DNA from: Rhizodiscina lignyota
Taxonomy: Eukaryota > Ascomycota > Dothideomycetes > Aulographales > Rhizodiscinaceae
Assembly (NCBI GenBank): GCA_010015805.1
Contig: ML978121.1
Location: forward strand, 1,736,001-1,800,000
Direction: 5' to 3'
DNA: 64,000 nt
Shown in pieces: positions 44,595-55,748 of the stretch (the first letter of the stretch is position 1; each line of letters starts with the position of its first letter). The notes beneath the pieces are model-generated. The model saw only the letters and a list, made by a program, of their open reading frames with translations. It made no database searches and had not been told where the DNA came from. Both the position numbers and the translations under genes were made by a program.

Positions 44595-46265
44595 ATGATG
44601 TCGTATTCGATCCTCTTCCTTTCACTCTTCGTCACTCTCTACTTCATTCATCGGGCCAGGACATACCGTGCTCTCGCTCAATTTGGAGGACCATGGTCAA
44701 CAGGCTGGTCACGCCTTTGGCTCCTTCGAGCCACCGCCTCGGGGATCATGCAGTCTTATTTCAAGGATGTCAATGATCGTTTCGGTAGGACAAAGGCTTA
44801 CCTAGGTTGAACAAGAGCGCGTGTTTGCTTAACATTCATTAGGTTCGACAGCACGAGTCGGTCCCGAGATTCTAATCACATCCGATCCCTTGCTCATCCG
44901 TCGCATGAGTGCCGTGCGCAGCTCGTACACCCGTGCGAAATACTACAAAGCACTCCGCCTCCATCCTACACGGGATAATATTACGACACTTCGAGATGAG
45001 AAAGCCCATGACGAGCTCCGGGCGAAGATGGCTCCTGGGGTGAGCAGCGCGGAAATTTTGTACACTGTATTCAACGTGTGAATTTCTAATGCACCCCACA
45101 GTACTCCGGGAAAGAGAATCAGGGCCTTGAGGCGACCATCGATGTGCGGGTCCGGCGGCTGATTGCCCTCATCAAATACTCCTATGTGACTACCTCGACG
45201 TCGTATCGCCCACTCGACCTTGCTCGCGTTGTGAGCTTCTTCACGCTTGACACCATTTCCGATGTCGCTTTCGGCAAGCCATTCGGTTTCCTCGATCGAG
45301 ACGATGATCCATTCGGCTACATTACACAGCTAAAGAGCATGCTTCCAGCCATGATGTCTTTCAGTGTCTATCCCGAAATGCAAACCATCATGCAGCTTCC
45401 ATGGATGCAGCTCCTCCTGCCAAAAGTGACCGATGCTATCGGCTTTGGCAAAGTTATGGGTTTCGCTCGCGATGTTGTAGCCGAGAGGTTCCCCTTGCCT
45501 GGCTTCGACGAGCCGCAGGTTGTGCGAAAGGACATGCTAGGCTCCTTCAAGGAACACGGCCTTACCCAAGAGCAACTCGAATCAGAGACCTTGACACAAA
45601 TCACTGCGGGCTCCGATTCCACGGCCACGGCCATCCGGATGACGTTATTCCACATCCTCACTTCCCCAGGCTCTTTGAATCGCCTCCTTAACGAATTGGA
45701 CGCGGCAGGCTTCCCGTCACCTTCGATGTCGGCCTCAGACGAGGGGATCTCCATAATCCCTGACAGTGAAGCTCGACGCCTACCATATCTCCAAGCATGC
45801 ATCAGAGAAGGTTTACGACTCTACCCTCCGGTAACTGGACTGATGTCCAAGCAGACGCCACCTTCGGGGGACACCATTCCCGTCCGCTACCCAGACGGCA
45901 CTACAAAGGACGTATTCGTCCCTGGTGGCGTCTCCATCGGCTGGAACACGTATGGCATGCTACGATCTAAGCATCTTTTCGGCGATGACGCGGAAACATG
46001 GCGTCCAGAGCGCTGGCTAGACGGAAACGAGAACCAGGAGCTTATTCAAGCTGTCGATCTTGTGTTTGGCTACGGCAGGTTCGGGTGCTTGGGGAGGTCA
46101 GTGGCAATGTTGGAGCTGAATAAGGCAGTTCCAGAACTGGCGAGGAGATTCAGCTGGCAGGTCGTGAATCCGGAGAAACCGTGGGGAGGAATTTGTGCTG
46201 GATTTTGGCTTCAAGAAGACATGGGCTTTGTGGCGAGGGAACGATGGGCTGATGATGGGCATTAG
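44595..46265 (+). CDS. Cytochrome P450 (pisatin demethylase-like)
   Basis: Three exons: 44595-44784, 44843-45039 and 45102-46265; introns 58 and 62 nt; 516 residues. An N-terminal membrane anchor (SYSILFLSLFVTLYFIH) places it on the ER. All P450 landmarks are present: I-helix AGSDSTATAIR, ExxR within REGLRLYPP, the PERW block, and the haem loop FGYGRFGCLGR with Cys458 as the iron ligand. The early GPWSTGWSRLW stretch and overall layout resemble the benzoate/pisatin-demethylase-like fungal P450s. It would hydroxylate or demethylate a hydrophobic aromatic compound with electrons from the P450 reductase. The substrate is not predictable. The start is the first of two adjacent ATGs, preceded by AAA. 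The neighbouring LaeA-like methyltransferase may act on the same compound. Confidence 0.93.
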
Positions 46266-46786
46266 ATGAAAAGTATACGGCACTGGATGCGGAAATGGAG
46301 TGGATTTTGGTCAAGCTGAAAGGTTGAGTCTAATGGCCGTGGATTTTCTTTTATTTCGCCTTCAAAAGTCTTTAATTCTTGGGATGGGATCGAGGCCAGT
46401 TCGGGGATTTTAATGCGTACGGAGCCACTGGAGCATCGGAATCGGGCGGAAATACACAGTGGCGGACTTTCTTAATATGCAGCAGATTCCTTTGGATGCA
46501 GCAAGCAATTGTACAGCAGCAGTAAAATGACAACTCATGCGATGCTTCATCTTGCAAAATTTAACTCTTTAAACCAAGGACTAAAGGGACGTCCCAAGGT
46601 CGTCTGGCTGCTCATTCACGATTTCGGGAACTTCTCCGCCAAGATTCGGGCCGAGCCGGTTGGCCTGGCAACGAGTTCATTATTTACGCTTCTGGAAATG
46701 CCCCTCCCATCTCCAATTCAACCCGTGTCTGATTTCCGTGGCAGCCGTCTTCACTTCTCTTCACTTCAAATGGTACAAAGGCCAGT
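46266..46786. other. Intergenic stretch, P450 to Rid1-like gene
   Basis: 520 bases with the P450 3' flank and the promoter and leader of the next plus-strand gene. Longer frames crossing its right end (to 47310) run out of phase with the real gene. Confidence 0.5.
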
Positions 46787-49684
46787 ATGGCTCCTCAAGC
46801 TGGCGTTGTTTCCATGCTTCCCCCCGAGCGACAACAGCACAAGCGGACGAAGTCGTCGTCAGTGATCAAATCTATCATCGCTCCGAAAGCGCACAAGAGG
46901 AATCCATCTCAAGACACGTACGGGTCTACTCAAGTATCTCAACAGATAGAGTCCCCGTATGGATATGGCAACAGCTCAACACCAATGCTGCCCGCAGACC
47001 ACCCACACTCTGGGCAGTCTGTGCTGGGAGAGATTGCGAATCACGGCAATGGGCCCGCGACTCCTCGAAAGTCGACCCAAGAGGCCAGAGGCAGACCAGA
47101 CGGACCGTACACGAGGCAGAAAAGCTCAGAGTCGACGGCTATGTTGGAAAAGGATGGTCGGCGTTCACGCCGGCAGAAAGACGACACGAAGCCAAAGAAG
47201 TCGAAGTCCTCTACGAACCTAACGAACCTCTTCTCAAAAAATCGGTCCTCGAAAGACCTTACCCAGCTAGCGAAACAACCGAGAGACAAGGAAAACACCA
47301 CGCCTCCTAGTTCAGCAACCGCAAATACTGCCCCAACTACTCCGATATGGGCTCAATTCGCTTCTCAGCAATTGGGCGTGCAAGAGCATAGCACAACACA
47401 AAAGATACCACTAAATGATGAATGGACGAGAGCTGATACTGAACTATACACCCCACAAGACTATTCTCCGAGCAAACAGAAGGACTATTTTGGTGTGGAA
47501 GAGCCTAGGCTTGCAAAGCGGACTATGAGACCAAAGAGTGTGGAGATGGGTTTGAGTTCGGCGAAGGCCTTTTTCCAACCCATTTCGAGCAAAAGCTCAG
47601 ATGAGCATCGTCAGAAGAATAACCAGGAGGATAAGCCCAAGAGGAGGCCAGAAGTTCCCAAGTTGGATACTCATCAGAACGACAGAACAAAGCTTACGGG
47701 AAATGCAACAACTCCAGCCTCGCCGGCGAAGAAAGGATCACGGGTCATGGCTGCAGTAGCAGCGTTCAATGGCAAGGCAAAGGACGCAGAGGCAGAATTT
47801 GCAATGGACCAAAAGAGTTTAGACGCGGCTTTCGAAGCAGTCCTTGATTCAAGAAACATTCCAGAACCAATGCGGCAGAAAATGCGGACGCTCAAGGCCA
47901 GTGTCAAGATGGATTTCATCCGGTCCGATAAGGTCGACGGCGCCCCGACTCCGACTGAAGCAACATCGCCGGAAAAGATCGCCAACAGAGATGATACACG
48001 CAGTGGATCGAAGAAATTCACAAAATCAAAGGGTTCATCGAAGAATGCGGAGGCTATTGATGATGGAGACCTTGACGATCGCCCTATGACCCCCAAGAGG
48101 GGCAGACCACGAAGCAGGACATTCACATTCAGCAAGGGTGACTCGTCACCATCCAAGAAGCATAAGGGAGGGGAGAGAGATGCCTCCACACACCGTCGGG
48201 ACAAGTCTGTCGACATCCCAAAGTCGCCATCAACGACCAGCCTCTCCGCGAGCCGCCATGCTGAGACCTCAACGAGATCTCAGAAGACTACTGCGCCGAG
48301 CGAGTTTGTACAGTATCTACACAACACGCCGAAGCCTCAGGACATCGAAGTTGGCAGGCTTCATAAACTCCGGTTGCTCCTTCGCAACGAGACTGTTGCT
48401 TGGGTTGACTCATTCATCTGCGAGGGGGGAATGACTGAAATCGTGGCATTGTTGCACCGAATAATGGAGATCGAATGGCGAGAAGAGCACGACGATGCTC
48501 TTCTTCATGAGGCCCTCCTATGCTTGAAAGGCCTGTGCACAACTGCTCTAGCACAGCAGAAGCTCTGCGAAGTTGAGACCACATTGTTTCCTTCGCTGCT
48601 AGGCATGCTTTTCGACAAAGAGCGCAAGGGACCGAGTGAATTCAACACTCGTGGGATCATCGTTAGCTTGCTTTGTAAGTTCATTTTCGACCGTTTGAAG
48701 ATGCCTTTCTCGTGTCTCCATATTGTGATTCCATGCTGACCTTTAGCAGTCACCCATCTCTGCTCGGCCTCATCCGCGCAACTACCCTCTCGTGCTCGAG
48801 CCATATTATCCTATCTCCGTGATCCAGCACCGCCAGAAGGATCAGGCCCGCTGCCTTTCGTACTGGACATGCACCAGCCAAGACCATACCGTGTCTGGTG
48901 CAAGGAGATTGTGGATGTTACCAAGGAGGTCTTTTGGATCTTCTTGCATCAGTTGAACGTCATCTCTCTTCCTTCAAATGCTGCGACGGTGGAACCAAAA
49001 GCCGTCGAGAAGACACCATCGCCAGGATCTACTCTATCCGGCGACAAGCCGTTGCCAAAGGTCCCGGCGACTACGACGTCGGGACTCTCTGACGTCTGGC
49101 TACCAGCTGATCCGTCACAACCTCGGCCAAACAGTTCATACAATGAACTCTCTTACACCAAGCGCCACTTCCCTCCTCCGCGGCCTCCCGTTCCAGCAGC
49201 GCCATATGTAGGTGGTGTCGAATGGGATGCGACAAACTACCTCGCGTCGCATCTCGACCTACTGAACGGCCTGCTCGCTTCACTCCCTGCGCAAGGTGAG
49301 CGAAATGAGCTGCGCAAGCTCACCAGAGATAGCGGGTTCGAAAAGGTTATGGGCGGTAACTTGCGCACATGCAAGGAGAAGTTCTACGGCTCCGTGCATT
49401 GTGCGCTGAGGACGTGGGTCGCTGCTGCTCATGATGATGAATGGGACATCAAAGATGTGAGGTTTGGGCCCAAGCTTGATGAACCAAAAAGCGTGAAGAG
49501 CAGTCCGAAGAAGAAAGCCGGTGAGAAGATGGAGAAGGCGCCGCAGTTGGAAGTTCCCAAGACAGACCTAAGTCCACTCGGGGGAGAATTGGGTCTAGAG
49601 ATTCCAAGTGGGGTTGTGATGATGAAGGAGACAGAGAACCTCCCAGATGGTTTGACAACAGATAATTGGACATTCGAGGTATAA
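46787..49684 (+). CDS. GBD/FH3-domain Rho-GTPase-binding protein, Rid1-like
   Basis: Two exons, 46787-48674 and 48747-49684 (intron 72 nt, phase 1), 941 residues. The N-terminal half is basic and disordered (KRTKSSSVIKSIIAPKAHKRNPS; KSKSSTNLTNLF). Around residues 330-660 lies a formin-type GTPase-binding domain with FH3-like armadillo helices: FNGKAKDAEAEFAMDQKSLDAAFEAVLDSRNIPEPMRQKM, then the block PSEFVQYLHNTPKP and LRLLLRNETVAWVDSFICEGG. There are no FH1 or FH2 domains, so it is not a formin. Ascomycetes have a conserved protein of this design, called Rid1 in Neurospora, thought to bind Rho-family GTPases in polar growth. The C-terminus is Pro/Lys-rich. Function here is by family resemblance. 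Confidence 0.88.
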
Positions 49685-50058
49685 TTGTCGAGGCGTACAC
49701 CGCTTTGAATGAGTAAAAGATTGCTATAACAATTTCCAGGCTTTGAGATTGGAGTAAAACGTTGGACGGCTGCTGATAATATTGTACGATTCGAGGCGCA
49801 TTGGTTCACACTTTCCAGCATGTCGGGTGTTGGCTCGCTGTACATATCTTACGATGCACTATGGGTAACGAGCAACGGCAGTTATCTTGCAGATCTCACG
49901 TTTCCATGCCATCATTTCATTGCTCGATGTGTCAAAGGAGTTTGCTCGTGTAATGCTTCATCTATCTCGTGGCTTTAGCTAGCATTCCAATGGAAAAAGA
50001 AAATCGTGCAATCACTCTACGTGTCGTCTAGATGCTCGACAGCTCGAAGCAGAAACTT
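49685..50058. other. Convergent 3' flanks, Rid1-like gene and TCTP
   Basis: About 370 bases with no gene; the two flanking genes end facing each other. Confidence 0.5.
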
Positions 50059-50828
50059 TTAGACCTTCATCTCGCTGAGGCCGTGCTTCCAGACGGTAAC
50101 GAATGGTGTGACTCCGTCTTCGCGGTAGTTGAGAAGGATGACCCTAAGTTTGAGGTCAGCTGGATCCACCTTGGGGAAGGAGCAAAATTGTAAGAGTGTT
50201 CACATACATTCCATCAGGATCCATGGACTCGCCAATGAGGAATTCGTAGTCCTTGAAGTTGCTCACAATTTTCTTTGCGAAGCTCTGGGCACCGGTTTCG
50301 AAAGCCTTGACCTCGTCGTCGCTCGCGCCCTTTTCCTTCAGCGCAGCCTTGACCTTCTTCATGTAGTCTGTGCAAATTATTGATTAGCCTGATTCACAAA
50401 AACGCAGGCTCAAAATTCCCGCCACAATCCATAATCTGTGATGTCCATCGCTCTCAACGTACCCTTAAGATGTGTCAGATAGCTCTTCTTGTCGAAGCTC
50501 GTCTCGTTCAGGCGGAATGAGTGGACAACGTCAATGACTGTCTGGCTGGTGTCTTCGACGCCTTCCTCGCCTTCCTCAGCTGAGGGATTCGCGCCAATAT
50601 CGATGTTCTCGCCGCCGACGCTGATCTTCTTGCAATCCGCTTCGTAGACACAGCCATCGATTTCCTTGAGGTTGTAGCTGTCCGAGATGATCTCGTCGCC
50701 GGTGATGATGTCCTACATTGCGAAAGGTCAGCGAGCTGCGGCCTTGCGGTGTGTACGGCCGGGTCAAGATGTAACTTGGCCGCTTAATGATTGGGTGATG
50801 GGGATCGGCGCACCTTGTAGATGATCAT
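50059..50828 (-). CDS. TMA19: Translationally controlled tumour protein
   Basis: Four exons: 50828-50814 (only five codons, MIIYK), 50712-50463, 50367-50208 and 50143-50059; 169 residues, the usual length. The sequence follows TCTP throughout: [25 protein letters not shown] with the phospho-tail, then [12 protein letters not shown], the helical hairpin [13 protein letters not shown], and the end [28 protein letters not shown] is an abundant cytosolic protein that associates with ribosomes and the elongation factor eEF1A/B system and moves to mitochondria under stress in yeast (Tma19). The tiny first exon followed by a 101-nt intron is common in this gene in fungi. The promoter is shared with the divergent Sur2 gene. 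Confidence 0.96.
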
Positions 50829-51284
50829 GTTGAAGGGTAGAGAGTGACCGATGTGAGGACGAAGGAGTGGAGACGGAGTCGACGTGGTGGGGGAGAAGTG
50901 AAGATGCGGTTGTGCGCCAACTGGAAATTCTATCAGTCGCGGGGTGCGGCGCCTTCCCTATCGTGGCCTAGTGCATTTTATATTCGCCCTACGCGGAAGC
51001 GTCATATTGAGCGCCCTCAGACCAGGCGCAATTCCATGTCATCCATTTCGCCCTTCTCTAATTCGTTCTTTTCTTCCCTCGCTCCTTCCTTTGTTTAATT
51101 GCTCTCCCCTATATCTTTAAATCCTCCTTCCTCCGGGGCGATCCGCTCCAAGCCGGAATCCAAATCTCCGAGTCGAATGATTCACACGCGACTTGCCACC
51201 GACGTCCGCACCCCTTAAAAGTCCCCGAACTTCGAATTCACGCGCACGCATTTCTTCAAGCGCTTCGCGAGGCGGTTTGCAACC
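50829..51284. promoter_or_regulatory. Divergent promoter, TCTP / Sur2
   Basis: 456 bases between start codons. Pyrimidine-rich tracts near 51040-51120 on the plus strand (CCCTTCTC, TTCTTTTCTTCCC) are typical of strongly expressed fungal genes and lie upstream of the Sur2 start. Confidence 0.45.
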
Positions 51285-52776
51285 ATGAACGCAACCACAT
51301 ACCCTGAGCTGCCGCCTCTCCCATATTACCAGCTCAAACCCGTCCCTCCGCTCATTCCGCCGATCGACGATGCGTACCTCGCCCTCGCCCTGCCCATTAT
51401 CGCGTACTGGGCAGTATCTATGATATTCCACATGATCGATGTATACGACCTCTTTCCGCAGTACCGACTACATACTCCCGCAGAACTCCTGAGCCGGAAT
51501 CACGTCTCGAGATTCGACGTTTTCCGCGATGTCATCCTGCAGCAGATCATCCAAACCGCTGTTGGACTGGTTCTAGCATGGACGGATCCGGAGCAGATGT
51601 TTGGAAGGGAGGATTACGATGTCAAATTGTGGGCGCAGCGGATCCGGATCGCGCAGCGTGCGATTCCTTCTATACTGGCTGCTCTGGGCCTGGATGCCGT
51701 GTCGTTCGCAGACCAAATCAATAGCAAACATCCTTATCCAGCTGGTATTCTGAGGGGAGGACATTATCCAGGTCTTCTGCAGACGGTCAATTTCAATGGA
51801 GTCATCATGTCTGCACCAGCATTCGCGCCTTGGGAACTACTGGTCGCAAAGGCTATCTACTGGGTTTTGATTCCAGCGTTCCAATTCGCATTTGCGGTCT
51901 GCTGCATGGACACATGGCAATACTTCTGGCACAGGGCTATGCATCTTAATAAGTGGATGTATAGTATGTTCATCATCCCTTCATTTCCAAGGTTGATGCT
52001 AACAGGTCACCACAGCAACACTACACTCCCGCCATCACCGTCTATACGTGCCATATGCCTACGGCGCTCTTTACAATCACCCCGTCGAAGGTTTCCTGCT
52101 CGACACGTTAGGTGCAGGCGTCTCGTACATGCTTGCTCGTATGACGACCCGTCAAGCTATGGTCTTCTTCACGTTTAGCACAATCAAGACAGTCGATGAC
52201 CATTGTGGCTATTCGCTGCCATGGGACCCGCTACAGATGATCACAGGCAACAACGCTGGATACCATGATGTACACCACCAGAGCTGGGGCATAAAGACGA
52301 ATTTCTCGCAACCATTCTTCACCATCTGGGATCGTATCATGGGTACCATGTGGACCGGTGGCGATATTTCGGCTCGTTACGAACGTTCGAGGAAAGCTGC
52401 CGAGGCAAAAATGGGCATGAAGAAGGGTCCTATCACAGGGTCGAAGCCATCAGATAGCCTTGATGCCGATGACGACGAGCTAGACCCGATCGCAGCAGGG
52501 CTTGCAGAACTTCCACCTGCCGCTCCTCAAGGCAAGGCGAGATTCCAAGCGGCCGAGTCGAGAAGGCAGGTACTTGGGGATACAGAAGGGGGTGGAGCGG
52601 CTGTATTGGCTGAAGAGGCGGCAGAGGAGGAGCGAGAAGTACGTTTAGTGAGGAGGACGCCGAGAAAGAGGTCGAGCCCTCCTACTGCAGAAGGGAGCTT
52701 AAAGGGGCTAAAAGAAAGGGTTGGCGCAAGCTTGCATGGCAACGTTGGAGGCGTATTAATGGACAAGAGCCGGTAA
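51285..52776 (+). CDS. SUR2: Sphingoid base C4-hydroxylase (Sur2-like fatty acid hydroxylase)
   Basis: Two exons, 51285-51963 and 52016-52776 (intron 52 nt), 479 residues. Several membrane helices (around 28-50, 75-95, 165-200) precede the three iron-binding histidine boxes: WHRAMH (His216 and His220), HSRHH (230-234, formed across the splice junction) and HDVHH (310-314). PPIDDAYLALALPIIAYW and YDLFPQYRLHTPAE are characteristic of the dihydrosphingosine C4-hydroxylase branch. The ER di-iron enzyme hydroxylates dihydrosphingosine to phytosphingosine for ceramides. About 130 residues after the last box form a charged, low-complexity tail (GMKKGPITGSKPSDSLD, AEEAAEEE, RRTPRKR) that the yeast protein lacks, its role unknown. 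Short spacing to TCTP suggests an active divergent promoter. Confidence 0.93.
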
Positions 52777-53549
52777 TCATAGATGCGGAGTCACTTGATG
52801 GGTGGGTTTGTACCTTGTACTAATATGTATGCTTCATTGAGTGTACCACGATTCGCTTCTGCAGGCAGCTGAACGGGCTTAGATTCATCGTTTCTGTGTA
52901 TATATTTTAGCATATAGCGCTGCTCTTGGTAACCGTCTCGTCACTCGCTGTATCATATCTTCTGTTGCACGAAGAAGCCATCTCAACTGCCCAGCCTTTG
53001 AGCGCAATGAACGCTACTTCGTACGTAGCCTAGCTCCAGGAAAAGTGCACGATGATCGTGGGGCGCCCTTGCAGAAGCGGGGCGCACTAGTGCAAGCCAC
53101 CTTTGAGCGACGCGGACGTCAACCGCAGACGATCACCAGAGCTTGCGTAGCCCACTTCCTCTGCACCAGCCCGCTACGTCTTCCGATCTGTTTGCTTCTG
53201 CTCTTTCAAAGCTTCGCGCGTTCAGCAATCTTCTACACGCTCGTTTTATGAAGCATTCGTTTCAATTGAGGATGCGAGGCTACGCACCCTCACTCTCTCC
53301 ATGATGGTCAGTCCTAAAGTTTGCTTAACGTACCTATTCCCACTACCTACAACTGGCAGAGCTTCAAACGGACATGGCTTCAGAAGCTACTGCTCTCCGG
53401 CTTTACCAACTCAGCCTGAAAAGTGTATGGCGCTCTCAAGGCTGAAGCTATTAGAACCCAAGGCTGTGCTCCGCTTCGAGTGGACGCGTCCTCGAAGCAA
53501 ACTCGCTCCCACTCATCATTGTGATATGGCTGGAGCTGACTATCATTAG
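52777..53549. other. Intergenic stretch and probable first exon of the carboxypeptidase
   Basis: 770 bases. The right end terminates in a good branch point and acceptor (GCTGACTATCATTAG, AG at 53548-53549), so a short first exon with the start codon of the next gene must lie here. Several ATGs are available (for example 53300-53440), but none gives the required phase with a canonical donor that I could confirm. Confidence 0.45.
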
Positions 53550-55748
53550 GCCGCCCTTCTATTCTGCCTCGTTTTTCTATTTTCTCTTCGCACCAACGCA
53601 CAATTTCCCCCTCGACCGAAATACACGGCTGTCATCAAATCGCCAGTAGATTCGAACATAACCATCTCTTACCGCACACCCGACCCAGGCACCTGTACTA
53701 CCATCTTTCCGTCGCAGAAGCAATACTCCGGTTATGTCAACATACCACCCCACACTCTTGCCCCAATCCAGCAAGGCTATTCGATTAATACGTTTTTCTG
53801 GTTCTTCGAATCACGCGTAAACCCTGAGACGGCTCCTCTAACAATTTACCTGAATGGAGGCCCCGGCAGCTCCTCCATGGTCGGTTTGTTTCAGGAGGTT
53901 GGGCCATGCGAAGTTGTACAGCTAGCGGATGGTTCATACGGCACACAGGCACGAATGTGGGGATGGGACAGAACCTCTAATCTGCTGTTCTTTGACCAGC
54001 CCGCTCAAGTGGGATTGTCGTATGATCGGATGACGAACGGCTCGTACAATTTGACGGATGGTGAATTCACAACGCCACCTAAGCCCTTGACAGGTGGTCT
54101 TCCTGCGTTCACCTTTCTCAACGGAACGTTCGGATCGGACAATGGAAGCTCTACGGCAAACACGACCCAGATCGCTGCCCACGCTGTTTGGCATTTTCTT
54201 CAAGGATTTCTTTCCGCATTCCCACAATACAATCCAGGAGTTGATGAAAATGCTACTACTGTCAATCCGACGGGCATTAACTTGTTTACGGAGAGTTACG
54301 GCGGCGTCTATGGGCCAGTTTTCTCCGAGCTCTTTGAGGATAAGAATCAGCAACGGCTGGATGGCACCATCTCAGAGAATGCTACGCTTGAGATAGCGTT
54401 GGAGACCTTGGGCATCATCAATGGCCTCGTTGAGCAGGAGGTGCAAAATCCGTTCTATTCACAGTTTGCTTACAACAACACTTTCGGCATCCAAGCGATC
54501 ACACAGACTGAGATGCTCAATACCTTGGCTCAACTCAATGGCGAGGGAGGTTGCCAACAGCAGCTTCAAGACTGTCGAAGGAGAGCTGCCGCCATGGACC
54601 CGGGAGATGAAGGAGACGATATTGACACGAATTTTGCTTGCTACAATGCACAGATGTCATGTCTGGGGATCCAGAGCGTCTACCAAACCAGCAATAGGAG
54701 TGTTTACGACATTCGGCAAGCTAATCCCAACCCTTTTCCCTCTCTGGCCTACATCGAGTACCTTAACAACGCATCTGTGCAGGCCTCGATCGGCGCTGGT
54801 ATCAACTACACGGAGAGCAATGAACTGATTTATCAGGTCTTCTGGTCAACAGGAGACATGATTCGCTCTTCTCAGCTCACATCTTTGGCCGCCCTTCTTG
54901 CTCGCGGCATTCGAATAGCGTTCATATACGGAGATGCAGACTACATCTGCAACTGGATGGGTGGTGAAGCTGTCTCACTCGCACTTGCACAGCAAAACCT
55001 TCCATCGCCGCCAGGAGAGCAGTATCCTGCTTACATAGCTTCTCCCTACGCTACGAAGTTTCCCCAGGCTGGCTATGCCGACGTCGTCACGAACAGCTCA
55101 TATGTTGGCGGCGCTGTGAGGCAATATGGCAACCTCTCGTTCACACGAGTCTACGATGCAGGTCATCTGGTCGCGGCATACCAGCCGGAGACTGCGTTCA
55201 CCCTCTTTACGAGAATCATACAAGGAGTCGACATCAGCACAGGACAGCCGATAGATCCAAATACCTGGTCAAGCCAGGGGCCAGCGAACGCAACGCACGA
55301 CAACAGCAAAACGCACGGCAGCAGCAACCTGGGTGCCCAGCCGACTTGCTGGATCCGTGGCATCAGTTCATCGTGCACGGAAGACCAGCAACAAGCTATC
55401 CTCCAAGGCCAAGGCAGCGTTGTGGCGGGCGTATGGTATCCGGAGCAGGACGACTTCAAAGCTCCCAGCACCACCATACAAGCCGGATCGCCAGGCAGTC
55501 CGGTGAATGTGAGCTTCGGCACCGAAACTGCTGGTGGAACATCCAGTAGTTCCGATTCAAATGAGGGGACGAGCGTTGTCGGTGTCGTGGGCGCGCAGCA
55601 GGGCGACCAACCTACTGGAGTGTATGTGGCGACGGGTACGCCGAAGAGCGATGCTTCGGCTCCCGGAGAGCGAATGGCTAGTATCGCGATAGTCTTGATT
55701 GGATTCTGGACAAGCTTCGCGGTCTTGGTTGGAGTAATGGTAATGTGA
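53550..55748 (+). CDS. Serine carboxypeptidase S1-type, C-terminally anchored (first exon not placed)
   Basis: Open from the acceptor at 53549 for 732 codons. The frame begins with a hydrophobic signal segment (AALLFCLVFLFSLRTNAQ), so only the first residue or few are missing. Family S10 motifs are complete: substrate-binding NGGPGSSSM, nucleophile ESYGG, the Asp of YGDADYIC and the His of DAGHLVAAYQPE. Cys pairs and many N-x-S/T sites fit a secreted glycoprotein. The C-terminal 100 residues are Ser/Gly/Thr-rich and end in a hydrophobic helix (IAIVLIGFWTSFAVLVGVMVM), suggesting a GPI or membrane anchor at the cell surface, as in carboxypeptidase S1 homologues of Aspergillus. It would remove C-terminal residues from peptides in acidic medium. 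The true start is unresolved. Confidence 0.9.
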   Translation, partial: AALLFCLVFLFSLRTNAQFPPRPKYTAVIKSPVDSNITISYRTPDPGTCTTIFPSQKQYSGYVNIPPHTLAPIQQGYSINTFFWFFESRVNPETAPLTIYLNGGPGSSSMVGLFQEVGPCEVVQLADGSYGTQARMWGWDRTSNLLFFDQPAQVGLSYDRMTNGSYNLTDGEFTTPPKPLTGGLPAFTFLNGTFGSDNGSSTANTTQIAAHAVWHFLQGFLSAFPQYNPGVDENATTVNPTGINLFTESYGGVYGPVFSELFEDKNQQRLDGTISENATLEIALETLGIINGLVEQEVQNPFYSQFAYNNTFGIQAITQTEMLNTLAQLNGEGGCQQQLQDCRRRAAAMDPGDEGDDIDTNFACYNAQMSCLGIQSVYQTSNRSVYDIRQANPNPFPSLAYIEYLNNASVQASIGAGINYTESNELIYQVFWSTGDMIRSSQLTSLAALLARGIRIAFIYGDADYICNWMGGEAVSLALAQQNLPSPPGEQYPAYIASPYATKFPQAGYADVVTNSSYVGGAVRQYGNLSFTRVYDAGHLVAAYQPETAFTLFTRIIQGVDISTGQPIDPNTWSSQGPANATHDNSKTHGSSNLGAQPTCWIRGISSSCTEDQQQAILQGQGSVVAGVWYPEQDDFKAPSTTIQAGSPGSPVNVSFGTETAGGTSSSSDSNEGTSVVGVVGAQQGDQPTGVYVATGTPKSDASAPGERMASIAIVLIGFWTSFAVLVGVMVM

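Noticed and set aside
11682-46265. One large secondary-metabolite gene cluster linking cupins, MFS transporters, SDR, epoxide hydrolase, methyltransferase and P450.
   Set aside because: The genes are spread over more than 34 kb and separated by housekeeping genes (EMC1, farnesyltransferase beta, sugar transporter), and no PKS, NRPS, terpene synthase or pathway transcription factor is present.
46660-47310. A 216-codon open frame overlapping the Rid1-like gene.
   Set aside because: It is out of phase with the gene, Arg/Trp-rich in the way of a shifted frame, and has no domain features.
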